In this document: positions 31,288 through 39,908 of the stretch, piece by piece | How the letters are laid out: each line of letters starts with the position of its first letter | How positions within the stretch are numbered: position 1 is the stretch's first letter | Assembly: GCA_949285905.1 (NCBI GenBank) | Contig: CASDZV010000010.1 | Coordinates: 1 to 41,411, forward strand | Origin: an uncultured Spirochaetales bacterium | GTDB taxonomy: Bacteria; Spirochaetota; Spirochaetia; Sphaerochaetales; Sphaerochaetaceae | DNA length: 41,411 nucleotides | Reading direction: 5' to 3' | Program-made: the position numbers and the translations under genes | The notes under the pieces: generated by a model | Told to the model about the DNA's origin: nothing | Seen by the model: the letters and a program-made list of their open reading frames with translations, nothing else | Database searches by the model: none

Positions 31288-33548
31288 TTTTCTTTCCTCC
31301 TGATGATGTAAAGACGAGATGAGAAATCTCCGAGCATCCTCATGCCTTCATGGTGTCCGATTCCTGATATCTGCTCAACCATTGAGATTCCTGCCCATTT
31401 AAGAGCATCTCCTGGCATCTCGTAGCATTCTGTTTCTTCTGGATATGCATATACCTCCCGTTCAGGAATAGTGTGAGAGCGGGAGAAAATGCGGTAATCA
31501 TAGCTCTCATTCGCATCCGGTATGATAATACGTTCTGCTGTCGTATTTGGCCGTATCATCTTCTGCAGATACAGTACCATGATAGTCGATCTGTCCTCGT
31601 TGGAGACAGACCATATGATTCTGTTGCTGTTTTCAATGACTCTGAATCGCCCTGTTTCGAAGAGAAGTCTGAATGCTTTGTAGAATTCTATCTGCTCCTT
31701 GAACGCTTTCAGTTCGCTTCTGGAGAATGAGGACGGATCAAGAGAGTACGAGAGGACTCCGAATGCCGCGATATTGAATCTTGTCTCCCTGTCCACGATG
31801 CGTCTTGTAGCTGCGTTCGGGGAAGGGGAGACGACAGTTCCGATTACAGACTGCGGATACATAAGTGTAGCATTCGCAAGCATACGTGCCCGTTCGATTG
31901 GATCAGAGATGCAGCTTGGCGTGATGGATGCAGAGACACTGAGCATGCCAAGGTCGAAGCGCGATCCACCGCTTGCGGATGTCTCTATATACATTTCAGG
32001 ACATCTTTCCCCGATTTGACTCAGTATCCTGTATAGCGATGAGGCATACTCATGTGCGTACATGCCATAGTCCCTGATACCTGTGAGCGTGTAGAGATCC
32101 GAGTAATGCCTGTTCATATCCCATCTGAGGTAGTCGAGACGGACAAGGTTTGCAAGTTTCACAATAGTAGTGACTATCCAGTCCTGTACGTCATAGCGTG
32201 TTATGTCCAGAAGTTCCTCGTGCCTTCCTTCTGCATTATCTTCGCCGCTACGCCCTATTATCCACTCCGGATGGGCTTTATACAGCATCGATTTGACGCT
32301 GACAGCTTCCGGTTCGAACCAGAGACCGAAGAGAAGCCCCCTTCTGTGTATGGAGTCTGCCAGTTCTGTGAGGCCAGATGGCATCTTCTGCGTGTTGACA
32401 TGCCAGTCCCCCAGACTTGTTCGGTCGCTTGAGCGGGCACCGAACCAGCCATCATTGATCAGTACACCTTCACATCCCATTTCCTCTGCACCTTTTGCAA
32501 GTGCCTCGATTCTGTTCTCTGTTGTGCTGTACCTCAGCGCTTCCCAAGTATCGAGCATCAGAGGCCTCATCCTGTCTTTCCAGTGCGATCTAAGGACAGA
32601 AGCTGTGATGAAGTGCTTGATTCTATCCCCCGCAGTCTCAATCCCGTTCTCGCTGAATGTGATTACAGCTTCCGGGCTTTCAAAGCTTTCGCCGCTTTCC
32701 AGGATCCATGAGAACATATCAGGATTAATGCCCCAGACGATATGCGTCATTCCATGCTCAGTAACAGAGGCAGAGAGCCTGTGTGGCCCGGAGTAGATGA
32801 GATTGAGTGCAAGTGCGCTGCCGTCTTTTCTTGTGAGCATGACTCCCGGGTTTGCTTCGGCGGAGGAGCCCAGTTTTCTGCTTTCAGAGATGAATGTGCC
32901 TGTTTTGATGGGAGTGGTATGTCTCTCGAATTCCCGTCCCCATGTGCCAGATAGAGTAATGGCTTCCATCCCGGTTTCGCGGAAATCAAGCTGTGCAGAT
33001 GCAAGCGCACGGATTGTCAGTCTGTCCTCGCCTGTATTCCTGATGATACCCCTCCTTGTGATAGTATCTGATGAAGGGAATACTGTGTAAACAAGAGTCA
33101 GTTCCACATGTCTTTCACTGTCAAGGAAGACAAGGGAGAGCGTCTGTGCTTCATTGTATGGATCTGCAGCCTGCGGCATTGGCAATCCTCTGATTGCTCT
33201 GATGCCTTCTGCGATTTCTGATCCAGCATATTTCAGATTCAATGTCCTCTCGCCGTCTTTCCCCGCAGAGATTGCAGCAAAAGGTGTCTTGTAGTCGCCA
33301 CGTCCTTCGGTGGAGAACTCCAGAAGTGTATCATCGAGTACAAGAGTCGTGAATGTCCTGTCTGTGTATGTTCCCATACCAGGACGCACATAGCGTTTCT
33401 CGCCCATGGCAGAGACGGAAGAGAGCACGTCTCTTAGCCTCTTGCCATAGTAAATATGTTCTGCGTGCCCTGTTTCCAGGATGCGGATGATGTAGCTTGT
33501 GTTGTCTGTTGAGAGATGAAATATGCTTTTCGACAATGCTTCAATCAT
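31284..33548 (-). CDS. Alpha-galactosidase, glycoside hydrolase family 36
   Basis: This 754-residue enzyme, without a signal peptide, would hydrolyse alpha-1,6-galactosides (raffinose, melibiose, galactomannan oligomers) in the cytoplasm. An N-terminal beta-sandwich (about 1-320) precedes the barrel with INDGWFGARSSDRTSLGDW and the nucleophile D477 in LDYLRWDMNR. The acid/base region is near SASITPSCISDPIER, and ETSASGGSRFDLGML is also characteristic. The length (about 730-760) is typical of bacterial GH36. AGAGG lies upstream of the ATG. It is divergent from the aldo-keto reductase with a 70-bp shared regulatory gap and is followed by gpsA with a 4-bp overlap. Confidence 0.95.
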   Translation of the reverse strand: MIEALSKSIFHLSTDNTSYIIRILETGHAEHIYYGKRLRDVLSSVSAMGEKRYVRPGMGTYTDRTFTTLVLDDTLLEFSTEGRGDYKTPFAAISAGKDGERTLNLKYAGSEIAEGIRAIRGLPMPQAADPYNEAQTLSLVFLDSERHVELTLVYTVFPSSDTITRRGIIRNTGEDRLTIRALASAQLDFRETGMEAITLSGTWGREFERHTTPIKTGTFISESRKLGSSAEANPGVMLTRKDGSALALNLIYSGPHRLSASVTEHGMTHIVWGINPDMFSWILESGESFESPEAVITFSENGIETAGDRIKHFITASVLRSHWKDRMRPLMLDTWEALRYSTTENRIEALAKGAEEMGCEGVLINDGWFGARSSDRTSLGDWHVNTQKMPSGLTELADSIHRRGLLFGLWFEPEAVSVKSMLYKAHPEWIIGRSGEDNAEGRHEELLDITRYDVQDWIVTTIVKLANLVRLDYLRWDMNRHYSDLYTLTGIRDYGMYAHEYASSLYRILSQIGERCPEMYIETSASGGSRFDLGMLSVSASITPSCISDPIERARMLANATLMYPQSVIGTVVSPSPNAATRRIVDRETRFNIAAFGVLSYSLDPSSFSRSELKAFKEQIEFYKAFRLLFETGRFRVIENSNRIIWSVSNEDRSTIMVLYLQKMIRPNTTAERIIIPDANESYDYRIFSRSHTIPEREVYAYPEETECYEMPGDALKWAGISMVEQISGIGHHEGMRMLGDFSSRLYIIRRKEK

Positions 33549-33618
33549 GGATAACCTCTGGATTATGCTTTACAATAAGATAGTATATCAGAAAAGGTGG
33601 ATTTGTCGTTACAAGGCT

Positions 33619-34623
33619 ATGTCATATTCAGCAGCAGAGAAACGGTATGATTTGATGGAGTACAGAAGGTGTGGTGAAAGCGGTCTCAGGCTTCCTGCAC
33701 TGAGTCTTGGACTATGGCATAACTTCGGAGAAGCGGCTGATTATAGCAATTGCAGGAATATGGTTCTGTCCGCTTTTGACAGTGGTATCACACACTTCGA
33801 TGCTGCAAACAATTATGGACCGCCTCCGGGATGTGCTGAGCGTACACTCGGAAGAATCCTCAAGGATGACCTGAAAGCATATCGTGATGAGATAGTGATT
33901 TCTACGAAAGCCGGATATGACATGTGGCCTGGTCCATATGGCAACTGGGGAAGCCGCAAGTATCTTATCGCAAGTCTTGATCAGAGCCTGGAGCGCATGG
34001 GACTGGATTATGTAGACATCTTCTACCATCATAGACCAGATCCGGAAACACCTCTTGAAGAGACTGCTTCCGCTCTTGTGGATATCGTGCGTTCAGGAAA
34101 AGCATTGTATGCTGGAATCAGCAATTATGGCCCGGAAGCGACGAAGAAGATGTGCTCACTGCTTCAGAAAAACGGTATCCATTGCCTTATCCATCAAATG
34201 AAGCTGTCTCTTCTTGATACAGGTAATCTTCCTCTGCTGGATACACTGGAAGAGGAAGGAGTCGGCGGTATTGCATTCTCGCCACTCAGACAGGGGATTC
34301 TGACTGGAAAATATCTTGCCGGTATTCCTGCAGGTTCAAGGGCTGATGGAAACAGCCGTTTTCTGAAACCTGAGTCTCTTACTCCAGATATCATGGAAAC
34401 AACTGGAAAGCTTGCAGCTTTCGCCTCACAACGTGGCAATTCGCTTGCTCAGATTGCTTTAATGTGGGTGCTTTCCCAGAAGCAGATTGCCAGTGTAGTC
34501 ATAGGCGCTAGGAGTCCAGAGCAGATAAGAGAGAATATAGGTGCACTCTCTATAGCACCATTCACCGCAGAGGAGCTGCAGATCATCGATGAGATCATAG
34601 GCAGGGCAAAAAGGGGGATATAG
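33619..34623 (+). CDS. Aldo-keto reductase, YghZ/L-glyceraldehyde-3-phosphate reductase-like
   Basis: This 334-residue (alpha/beta)8 NADPH-dependent reductase closely follows the E. coli YghZ pattern. It shows YRRCGESGLRLPALSLGLWHNFG, the catalytic-Tyr region FDAANNYGPPPG, STKAGYDMWPGPYGNWGSRKYL, HHRPDPETPLEETASAL, and the cofactor segment SVVIGARSPEQI. Such enzymes reduce aldehydes, including L-glyceraldehyde 3-phosphate and methylglyoxal. The frame stays open upstream to 33523. I take the ATG at 33619 because the N terminus then matches YghZ in length; the ribosome site is poor for all candidates, and the ATG at 33655 is an alternative. It overlaps the next gene by one base and is divergent from alpha-galactosidase. 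Confidence 0.88.
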   Translation: MSYSAAEKRYDLMEYRRCGESGLRLPALSLGLWHNFGEAADYSNCRNMVLSAFDSGITHFDAANNYGPPPGCAERTLGRILKDDLKAYRDEIVISTKAGYDMWPGPYGNWGSRKYLIASLDQSLERMGLDYVDIFYHHRPDPETPLEETASALVDIVRSGKALYAGISNYGPEATKKMCSLLQKNGIHCLIHQMKLSLLDTGNLPLLDTLEEEGVGGIAFSPLRQGILTGKYLAGIPAGSRADGNSRFLKPESLTPDIMETTGKLAAFASQRGNSLAQIALMWVLSQKQIASVVIGARSPEQIRENIGALSIAPFTAEELQIIDEIIGRAKRGI

Positions 34624-35795
34624 TGGATATAAGAAGGCTTCCGCTCTGGGAAGGCCGGTATGCGACATATATGTCTAATGATATTTTCTCAGCACTGATT
34701 GAGGATCAGGGTGAGGTTCTTCTTGAGCTTACATCGCGTACGCTTTCGGGCGCGAGAATCAATGCTCTTGCTTTGCCGTATTTCCGCGGAACTGGATCTG
34801 GGGTTCTTTCAGATGTTAATGGCGAATGGTGGCAGGGCAGTGAGTCTCTGTATCAGGCTGGAGGAGGATACTTCACATTCCCTTCCTCTTCTGATGAGGA
34901 GATTAACGCGACAAACACATACTGGACACTCCGGCGCTATGGTACAGAGGAGGAGTATGGCGGGGTCTGGAGACTTTCTGAGATGAAGAGCAGGGCAGAA
35001 GGAAACCGCTATAAACTTGAGAAAATAGATCTTATCCTTCCCGGCCAACCTGTCTTGTATACTGCAGTCAGGATGACGAATACAGGTTCTGATACGCTCA
35101 TGGGATCTGCTTCATGGCACAGCATGATAGGCTCTCCTCTCTTGGAGACGGGCTCGCTTATATCTTCCAACGCAAAGTACTGGACCGCATATGCCCTTTC
35201 CCGCCGTGAATCTGGTGTGAACAGATTCCTTCCGGGAACAATTTTTGATGAGCTGAAGCACGCGCCGCTTGTGAGGGGAGGCTCCGCCGATGCCGGGTTT
35301 GTGCCACCTCCTACGGGAACATATGACTATCTTATCGGTAAGCTTCCGGAAAAAGGGCCGCTTGGGTGGGTGGCTATTAATAATCCGAAGTGCCAGCTTC
35401 TCTATTTCATGTTCACGCTTCATGGAGATGAAGATTCGTATTCTTTTCCTAATGTGGATATCGCAGAGAATTACCTTGGCAGAATGGATGCGCCGTGGGC
35501 ACTGTTTGATGGCGCAACTCCAGAGATAAGGGCAGTGACAATCGGTTTCAATAATGGGCCTAAAGGAACCAGAAACCTCTCTCTGGAGCCAGGAGAGACG
35601 AAGACAATCTACGTCGGCAATGGTTTCATCAGCTACGACAATCCCAGGATAGGGCTTGGGTTCTTCTCTGTTGACCTTACTGAAGATGGCATTGTCTTCA
35701 AGCGTACCAAGAGCTGGGCAATGCTTCCTGCAGATCACAAATTCAAGGCGCTCAAGGCTCTTACAGAAAAGCTTTTCTCAGAGGAGAATCAGTAG
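34623..35795 (+). CDS. Uncharacterised protein, probable galactose-mutarotase-like beta-sandwich
   Basis: This protein has 390 residues with no signal peptide or membrane segment. It is beta-rich throughout. The alternating strands and aromatic loops (LYTAVRMTNTGSDTLMGSASWHSMIGSP, ASWHS) resemble the galactose-mutarotase-like superfamily used by aldose epimerases and GH accessory domains. I cannot identify catalytic residues with confidence, so no reaction is assigned. It uses a GTG start at 34623 with AAGGGGG just upstream and shares one base with the aldo-keto reductase stop (TAGTG), so the two are co-translated. The setting next to GH36 suggests a sugar-processing role. It overlaps the convergent outer-membrane-like gene by 7 bp. 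Confidence 0.7.
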   Translation: MDIRRLPLWEGRYATYMSNDIFSALIEDQGEVLLELTSRTLSGARINALALPYFRGTGSGVLSDVNGEWWQGSESLYQAGGGYFTFPSSSDEEINATNTYWTLRRYGTEEEYGGVWRLSEMKSRAEGNRYKLEKIDLILPGQPVLYTAVRMTNTGSDTLMGSASWHSMIGSPLLETGSLISSNAKYWTAYALSRRESGVNRFLPGTIFDELKHAPLVRGGSADAGFVPPPTGTYDYLIGKLPEKGPLGWVAINNPKCQLLYFMFTLHGDEDSYSFPNVDIAENYLGRMDAPWALFDGATPEIRAVTIGFNNGPKGTRNLSLEPGETKTIYVGNGFISYDNPRIGLGFFSVDLTEDGIVFKRTKSWAMLPADHKFKALKALTEKLFSEENQ

Positions 35796-36370
35796 AGAAG
35801 GTAATCGAATACGGGGACAGCCAGGATAGCAAGAGGAGATGGATAGCGGAATGACATGCCGATATATCCTACTGCAGCTATGCTGAAGTTGTCGCTTCTT
35901 CCATCATCGAGTACCAGGAACTGGGGATATATAGTTGCTCCTGCAGTGATTCCAACTGTCTTCTCATTGTCGAAGTAGTATGAGAATGCAGCATCCGCGC
36001 CAACCCCGATACCAACAGAGGCTGTCTTTACTCCTGCTTCGACAGCCAGAACAGGTCCGACTGTCAGATTAAGTGATGCAGAGTCTGTGAATGAAACATC
36101 TATTCCAAGACCGCAAAGAACACCGGAGAACAGAGTAAGCTCATCGCTGTGATTGAGGCCGAAAGAGAAATCAGCATGCGATCCGACACCGATGCCAATG
36201 CTGTTGCTGATATCTGCAGTGTACTGATAGGTACCGTTGAATCCCATCAGCGCTGTATTGTCTTTTGATGTATATCCACCAGTGACTCCGAACATCCCGA
36301 AATCTGAATCTGCGCACACAGGCAGAATGAGGAACAAAGCAGCAACTGCAATTGTAAGTATTCTTTTCAT
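35789..36370 (-). CDS. Secreted beta-barrel-like outer membrane protein, uncharacterised
   Basis: This 193-residue protein has a clear Sec signal peptide (MKRILTIAVAALFLILPVCA, cleavage likely after ...VCA). The remaining sequence alternates short Gly/Ser-rich turns with amphipathic strands (GFNGTYQYTADISNSIGIGVGSHADFSFGL) and ends in an aromatic (..FDYLLY). This pattern is typical of small outer-membrane barrels. No named family is recognised. The ATG at 36370 follows AGGAGG and is chosen over an upstream in-frame ATG (36415). The leader carries a small dyad (36384-36399). A tRNA-Thr gene lies just upstream on the same strand. Confidence 0.75.
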   Translation of the reverse strand: MKRILTIAVAALFLILPVCADSDFGMFGVTGGYTSKDNTALMGFNGTYQYTADISNSIGIGVGSHADFSFGLNHSDELTLFSGVLCGLGIDVSFTDSASLNLTVGPVLAVEAGVKTASVGIGVGADAAFSYYFDNEKTVGITAGATIYPQFLVLDDGRSDNFSIAAVGYIGMSFRYPSPLAILAVPVFDYLLY

Positions 36371-36383
36371 GATGCCTCCTGAT

Positions 36384-36399
36384 AGAATGGTATCATTCT
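36384..36399. promoter_or_regulatory. Small dyad in the leader of the outer-membrane-like gene
   Basis: AGAATG-GTAT-CATTCT is a perfect 6-bp-arm inverted repeat, 14 bp upstream of the ATG at 36370 and next to its AGGAGG. It could be an operator or a short RNA hairpin; no evidence separates the two. Confidence 0.35.
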
Positions 36400-36429
36400 C
36401 ATGCACAAGATGCATCTACAGAAAAAAAG

Positions 36430-36502
36430 AGCCCCCGCGCGGATTTGAACCGCGGACCTCAACCTTACCATGGTTGCGCTCTACCGACTGAGCTACAAGG
36501 GC
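36430..36502 (-). tRNA. tRNA-Thr (anticodon GGU)
   Basis: Reading the minus strand, a full cloverleaf forms. The acceptor GCCCTTG pairs with CGGGGGC (two G-T pairs). The D arm is GCTC/GAGC with AGTCGGTA. The anticodon stem CAACC/GGTTG encloses ATGGTAA with anticodon GGT. The variable loop is AGGTC, and the T arm CGCGG/CCGCG has TTCAAAT. It is 72 nt plus a discriminator; CCA is not encoded. It is followed by a T run (3' side, 36428-36422) that could end transcription. It decodes ACC/ACU. Confidence 0.96.
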
Positions 36503-36514
36503 ATTGCACTGGCT

Positions 36515-36543
36515 AACATACCTAAACAATGCACATCTGTCAA
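36515..36543 (-). promoter_or_regulatory. Sigma-70 promoter of tRNA-Thr
   Basis: On the minus strand TTGACA (36543-36538) and TATGTT (36520-36515) are spaced by exactly 17 bp. The start of transcription would fall near 36508, six bases before the tRNA 5' end. Confidence 0.8.
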
Positions 36544-36659
36544 TAAGAGTTCTGTCCGTCGTGGAAAAGTTGCTATAAGGAAAGAGGATATGGCCTGTCT
36601 TTCTAGACGATTTTAAATGAAAGTGATAGAAAGCATTTCTGTTTTCTTAGGAGAACAGC

Positions 36660-37994
36660 ATGGCTATTGATCTTACACAAGGGAAGCCTTTCCCTGTAAT
36701 ACTCCGGTTTGCTCTTCCTGTGATAGGAGGCAACCTTTTTCAGCTGTTTTACACCCTTGCGGATACGATTATTGTCGGACAGACGATAGGTGAGAATGCT
36801 CTGTCAGCAGTAGGAGCGACGACAGTCTTCGTGTATTTCATCCTCTGTTTCATCCAGGGGCTGACAAATGGATTCTCGATAGTGCTGGCTAAATGCGTGG
36901 GCGCACGCAATGAGAAAGAAGCAAAAGCGAACATTGCGGCATCATTTTACATTTCAGCGTTCTTCGCAGTAATCATAACAATTCCAGCATGTATTCTGGT
37001 TCCATTGATTATCCGCATGATGGATGTGCCTGCTGTAATAAGCGAAGATGCTTCTGTTTACCTTCTTGTCATGCTCGCTGGGACTGGAGCGACAATTCTC
37101 TACAATCTCATTTCGAATATATTGAGAGCCTTTGGAGACAGCCGGTTGCCACTTCTCTTCCTGATATTCTCATCGCTTCTGAATATTTTCCTTGATATCC
37201 TCTTCATTGTTCCATTTGGGATGGGTGTTGGTGGAGCAGCTTTTGCAACAGTTCTTTCGCAGTTGCTTGCTGCTTTCATGTCAATTATCGCAGGTGTCAG
37301 GAAGTATGAGATGCTCCGTCTTTGCAGGGAAGACTGGAAAAATGGCATGAAGCACCTGAAGGCGAATCTGCATATTGGCTCGGTAATGGGGTTCCAGATG
37401 TCTGTAATGTGCATCGGTCAGCTTGTCATGCAGTCTTCTGTGAATAGTCTTGGTACTGTTGCGATAGCAGGGTATACAGCAGCCACTAAAGCAGATCAGC
37501 TATCAGTGCTTGTGAATAATTCCTTCATTACGGCAACTGCTGCATATGTCGCGCAGAATTATGGAGCGGGGAATGTCAGGCGCATAAGCCTCGGTGTCTG
37601 GGCTTCACTGATGATTACAGAGCTTACAGATCTGCTGATGATTCTCATCATCATGATTGTCCAGCCATATATCGTGCCGGTTTTTGTCTCCTCACCATCT
37701 CCTGAAACATATGCATACGCGCTAAAGTTCTTTGTCATTACATTGCCGTTCTATCCTGTCTTGGGTCTTCTTTGCGTATACAGGACAAGTGTCCAGTCTC
37801 TTGGAAATACATGGGCGCCGTTTACGGCTTGCATTGTAGAGCTTGTCGCTAGATGCTCTGCCTCCATAATACTTGGACACTATTTCGGGTATGCTGGAAT
37901 TATCTTCTCTTCGCCTCTGGCCTGGATTGGAGCCGACGCAATAGTCATTCCGGTGTATATGTACACAATACGGAAGCTGAAGAAAGCTATGTGA
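36660..37994 (+). CDS. MATE family multidrug/Na+ antiporter
   Basis: This 444-residue inner-membrane protein has about 12 hydrophobic helices and two homologous halves. The opening (LTQGKPFPVILRFALPVIGGNLFQLFYTLADTIIVGQ) is the signature of the DinF/NorM/MepA MATE superfamily. The second half shows NNSFITATAAYVAQNYGAGN, the MATE repeat with its conserved QN-GAG. Substrates of this class range from cationic drugs to metabolites; nothing here narrows it. TAGGAGA precedes the ATG at good spacing. It lies alone between tRNA-Thr and the purine genes, and a 62-bp gap separates it from purO. Confidence 0.93.
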   Translation: MAIDLTQGKPFPVILRFALPVIGGNLFQLFYTLADTIIVGQTIGENALSAVGATTVFVYFILCFIQGLTNGFSIVLAKCVGARNEKEAKANIAASFYISAFFAVIITIPACILVPLIIRMMDVPAVISEDASVYLLVMLAGTGATILYNLISNILRAFGDSRLPLLFLIFSSLLNIFLDILFIVPFGMGVGGAAFATVLSQLLAAFMSIIAGVRKYEMLRLCREDWKNGMKHLKANLHIGSVMGFQMSVMCIGQLVMQSSVNSLGTVAIAGYTAATKADQLSVLVNNSFITATAAYVAQNYGAGNVRRISLGVWASLMITELTDLLMILIIMIVQPYIVPVFVSSPSPETYAYALKFFVITLPFYPVLGLLCVYRTSVQSLGNTWAPFTACIVELVARCSASIILGHYFGYAGIIFSSPLAWIGADAIVIPVYMYTIRKLKKAM

Positions 37995-38056
37995 GCCCAG
38001 ACCCTCGGTATAGAAAGCACTCACGATTCCCGTTAATATTCTTTCAGGGGTATGAG

Positions 38057-38737
38057 ATGAGAGCTGGTGAGTATCTGAGCGCTATGGAGTATCCGGGGCG
38101 GCTTATTGTGGCAGGCACGGAGGAGAGCGGAAAACCGTTCCTTGCTTATGCGATTACGGGACGAAGCAATAACAGCCGCAACCGCATCATGACGGAGGAA
38201 TGCGGTTTTATCAGGACAAAAGCATATGACGAGACTCTTGTGGAGGATCCGTCCCTTATTATCTACACAGCGCTAAGAAAAGCTGGAGATTATCTGATAG
38301 CAGCGAATGGGGATCACTCAGATACGATAGCTTCTGCTCTGCGGGAGGGAAAAGGGATAGACGATGCCCTTGTTTGCCGCACTTATGAGCCAGATGGGCC
38401 GATATACACACCCCGCATCGCTGCTGTTATCAAACCGGATTCATCTACAGCCATAGCCATGATCAGGAGAAAGGATGATGGAAAGCCTGAACGCCTCTTG
38501 TGGCACTATGGGAAAGAGAATGGTATCTGCCATTTGATAAGCACATATTGCGGCAGCGCAGATGAGCCTGGGGCATATACCGGAAATCCTCTGCGTCTTA
38601 CATCAAGCGACGCGTTCCTGCTTCTTGATGAGTTATGGGATGCGCTGAGTCCTGAATACAGAGTCTCTGCATATGCCGTACGGGGAAATGAGATCAGGCT
38701 CATCAACAGACTGGGAGGAAATGATGGAACGGCTTGA
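38057..38737 (+). CDS. purO: IMP cyclohydrolase, archaeal PurO type
   Basis: This 226-residue enzyme of the PurO family closes the purine ring (FAICAR to IMP) in organisms that lack the N-terminal half of bifunctional PurH. Features of the family visible here are the start EYLSAMEYPGRLIVAGTEESG, the YAITGRSNNSRNR segment, and the NGDHSDTI segment around the active site. The ATG at 38057, preceded by GGGG at 38047-38050, gives the normal PurO length; the frame extends upstream into the MATE gene and that part is rejected. It overlaps the AICAR formyltransferase gene by 14 bp, which supplies the previous step. This functional pairing strongly supports the call. Confidence 0.88.
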   Translation: MRAGEYLSAMEYPGRLIVAGTEESGKPFLAYAITGRSNNSRNRIMTEECGFIRTKAYDETLVEDPSLIIYTALRKAGDYLIAANGDHSDTIASALREGKGIDDALVCRTYEPDGPIYTPRIAAVIKPDSSTAIAMIRRKDDGKPERLLWHYGKENGICHLISTYCGSADEPGAYTGNPLRLTSSDAFLLLDELWDALSPEYRVSAYAVRGNEIRLINRLGGNDGTA

Positions 38738-39887
38738 TCTCAAATATGGCTGCAATCCGAATCAGAAAGGTGCTTATGTTTTCCGCAATGGCGGACTTCC
38801 GCTTGAAGTTCTCAACGGAAGGGCAGGATATATCAATCTCCTTGATGCACTTAATGGCTGGCAGCTTGTCAGAGACTTGAGAGCATGCACAGGATTGCCG
38901 GCAGCTGCATCATTTAAGCACGTGTCTCCTGCAGGTGCCGCAGTTGCCATTCCTCTTGATGAGAAAGAAAGGGAGATGTACTTTGCTCCATTGTCTCTTT
39001 CCCCATTAGCTACAGCATATGTCAGGGCACGCGGTGCTGATAGGATGAGTTCATTCGGAGATTTCATAGCACTTTCTGATGTCTGTGATGAATCCACGGC
39101 ATCCGTCATCTCAAAGGAAGTCTCAGATGGAATCATTGCTCCCGGATACAGTGGCAAAGCGCTTGAGATGCTCAGAGGCAAAAAGAAGGGTGCTTACACA
39201 ATTATAAGAATCGATGAGGATTATTATCCGGAAGAGGACGAGATGCGGACAGTGTTCGGAATTTCATTCCATCAGCCTCATAATACTTACATTCCCTCTG
39301 CTCATGATTTTGGCAACCCTGTGACAGAGCTGAAGACAATCCCTGACTCTGCAAGGCTTGATCTCTCTGTTGCTCTTGTCGCTCTGAAATATACACAATC
39401 CAACTCTGTAGTATTCTCTGAGAGAGGCCAGACTATAGGTGTTGGAGCTGGCCAGCAGTCAAGGCTTCATTGTACGCGGCTTGCAGGAAACAAGGCCGAT
39501 CTCTGGCACTTAAGACAATGCGGCAAGGTCCTCTCGCTGCCGTTCCGTAAAGGCCTTTCAAGAAATGAGAAGGATAATGTAATAGAGCAGTATCTTACAG
39601 AAAACCCAGAGATTGATGTCATCTCTTCCTGGAGAGAGTACTTCACTGTAAAGCCTGATGTGATGACGACAGGCGAGAAGCGTGAATATCTTTCGCACAT
39701 CCATGGTGTTTCTCTTGCTTCCGATGCTTTCTTCCCATTTTCAGATAACATTGAACGGGCATATAGGTCTGGCGTCAGCTATATATCCCAGCCGGGTGGA
39801 AGTGTTCGCGATGACAGTGTGATAAAAGCCGCAGATGAGAGGAAAATAGTGATGTTCTTCACGTCCAATCGTCTTTTCCATCATTGA
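38724..39887 (+). CDS. Stand-alone AICAR formyltransferase (PurH C-terminal-type domain)
   Basis: This 387-residue enzyme formylates AICAR with 10-formyl-THF to FAICAR. It corresponds only to the transformylase part of PurH. It starts at LDLKYGCNPNQKGAYV and has the catalytic Lys-His pair K66-H67 in ASFKHVSPAGAAVA. RGADRMSSFGDFIALSD and the late GVGAGQQSRLHCTRLAG motif, common to all AICARFTs, follow. The cyclohydrolase (MGS-fold) half is missing and replaced by the separate upstream PurO. GGAGG sits 5 bp before the ATG at 38724 (an ATG at 38721 is also possible). The gene is translationally coupled to purO. Confidence 0.93.
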   Translation: MERLDLKYGCNPNQKGAYVFRNGGLPLEVLNGRAGYINLLDALNGWQLVRDLRACTGLPAAASFKHVSPAGAAVAIPLDEKEREMYFAPLSLSPLATAYVRARGADRMSSFGDFIALSDVCDESTASVISKEVSDGIIAPGYSGKALEMLRGKKKGAYTIIRIDEDYYPEEDEMRTVFGISFHQPHNTYIPSAHDFGNPVTELKTIPDSARLDLSVALVALKYTQSNSVVFSERGQTIGVGAGQQSRLHCTRLAGNKADLWHLRQCGKVLSLPFRKGLSRNEKDNVIEQYLTENPEIDVISSWREYFTVKPDVMTTGEKREYLSHIHGVSLASDAFFPFSDNIERAYRSGVSYISQPGGSVRDDSVIKAADERKIVMFFTSNRLFHH

Positions 39888-39908
39888 TAGTTGGATTAAT
39901 ATCACGCT

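Noticed and set aside
36237..36491. An 84-residue plus-strand open frame across the tRNA
   Set aside because: It is antisense to the outer-membrane-like gene and reads through tRNA-Thr; the translated tRNA complement gives the familiar spurious GFEPRT-type peptide.
38057..39887. A frameshifted, broken purH
   Set aside because: The upstream protein is a complete PurO-type cyclohydrolase of unrelated sequence and not the MGS-like half of PurH, and the downstream protein is complete by itself.
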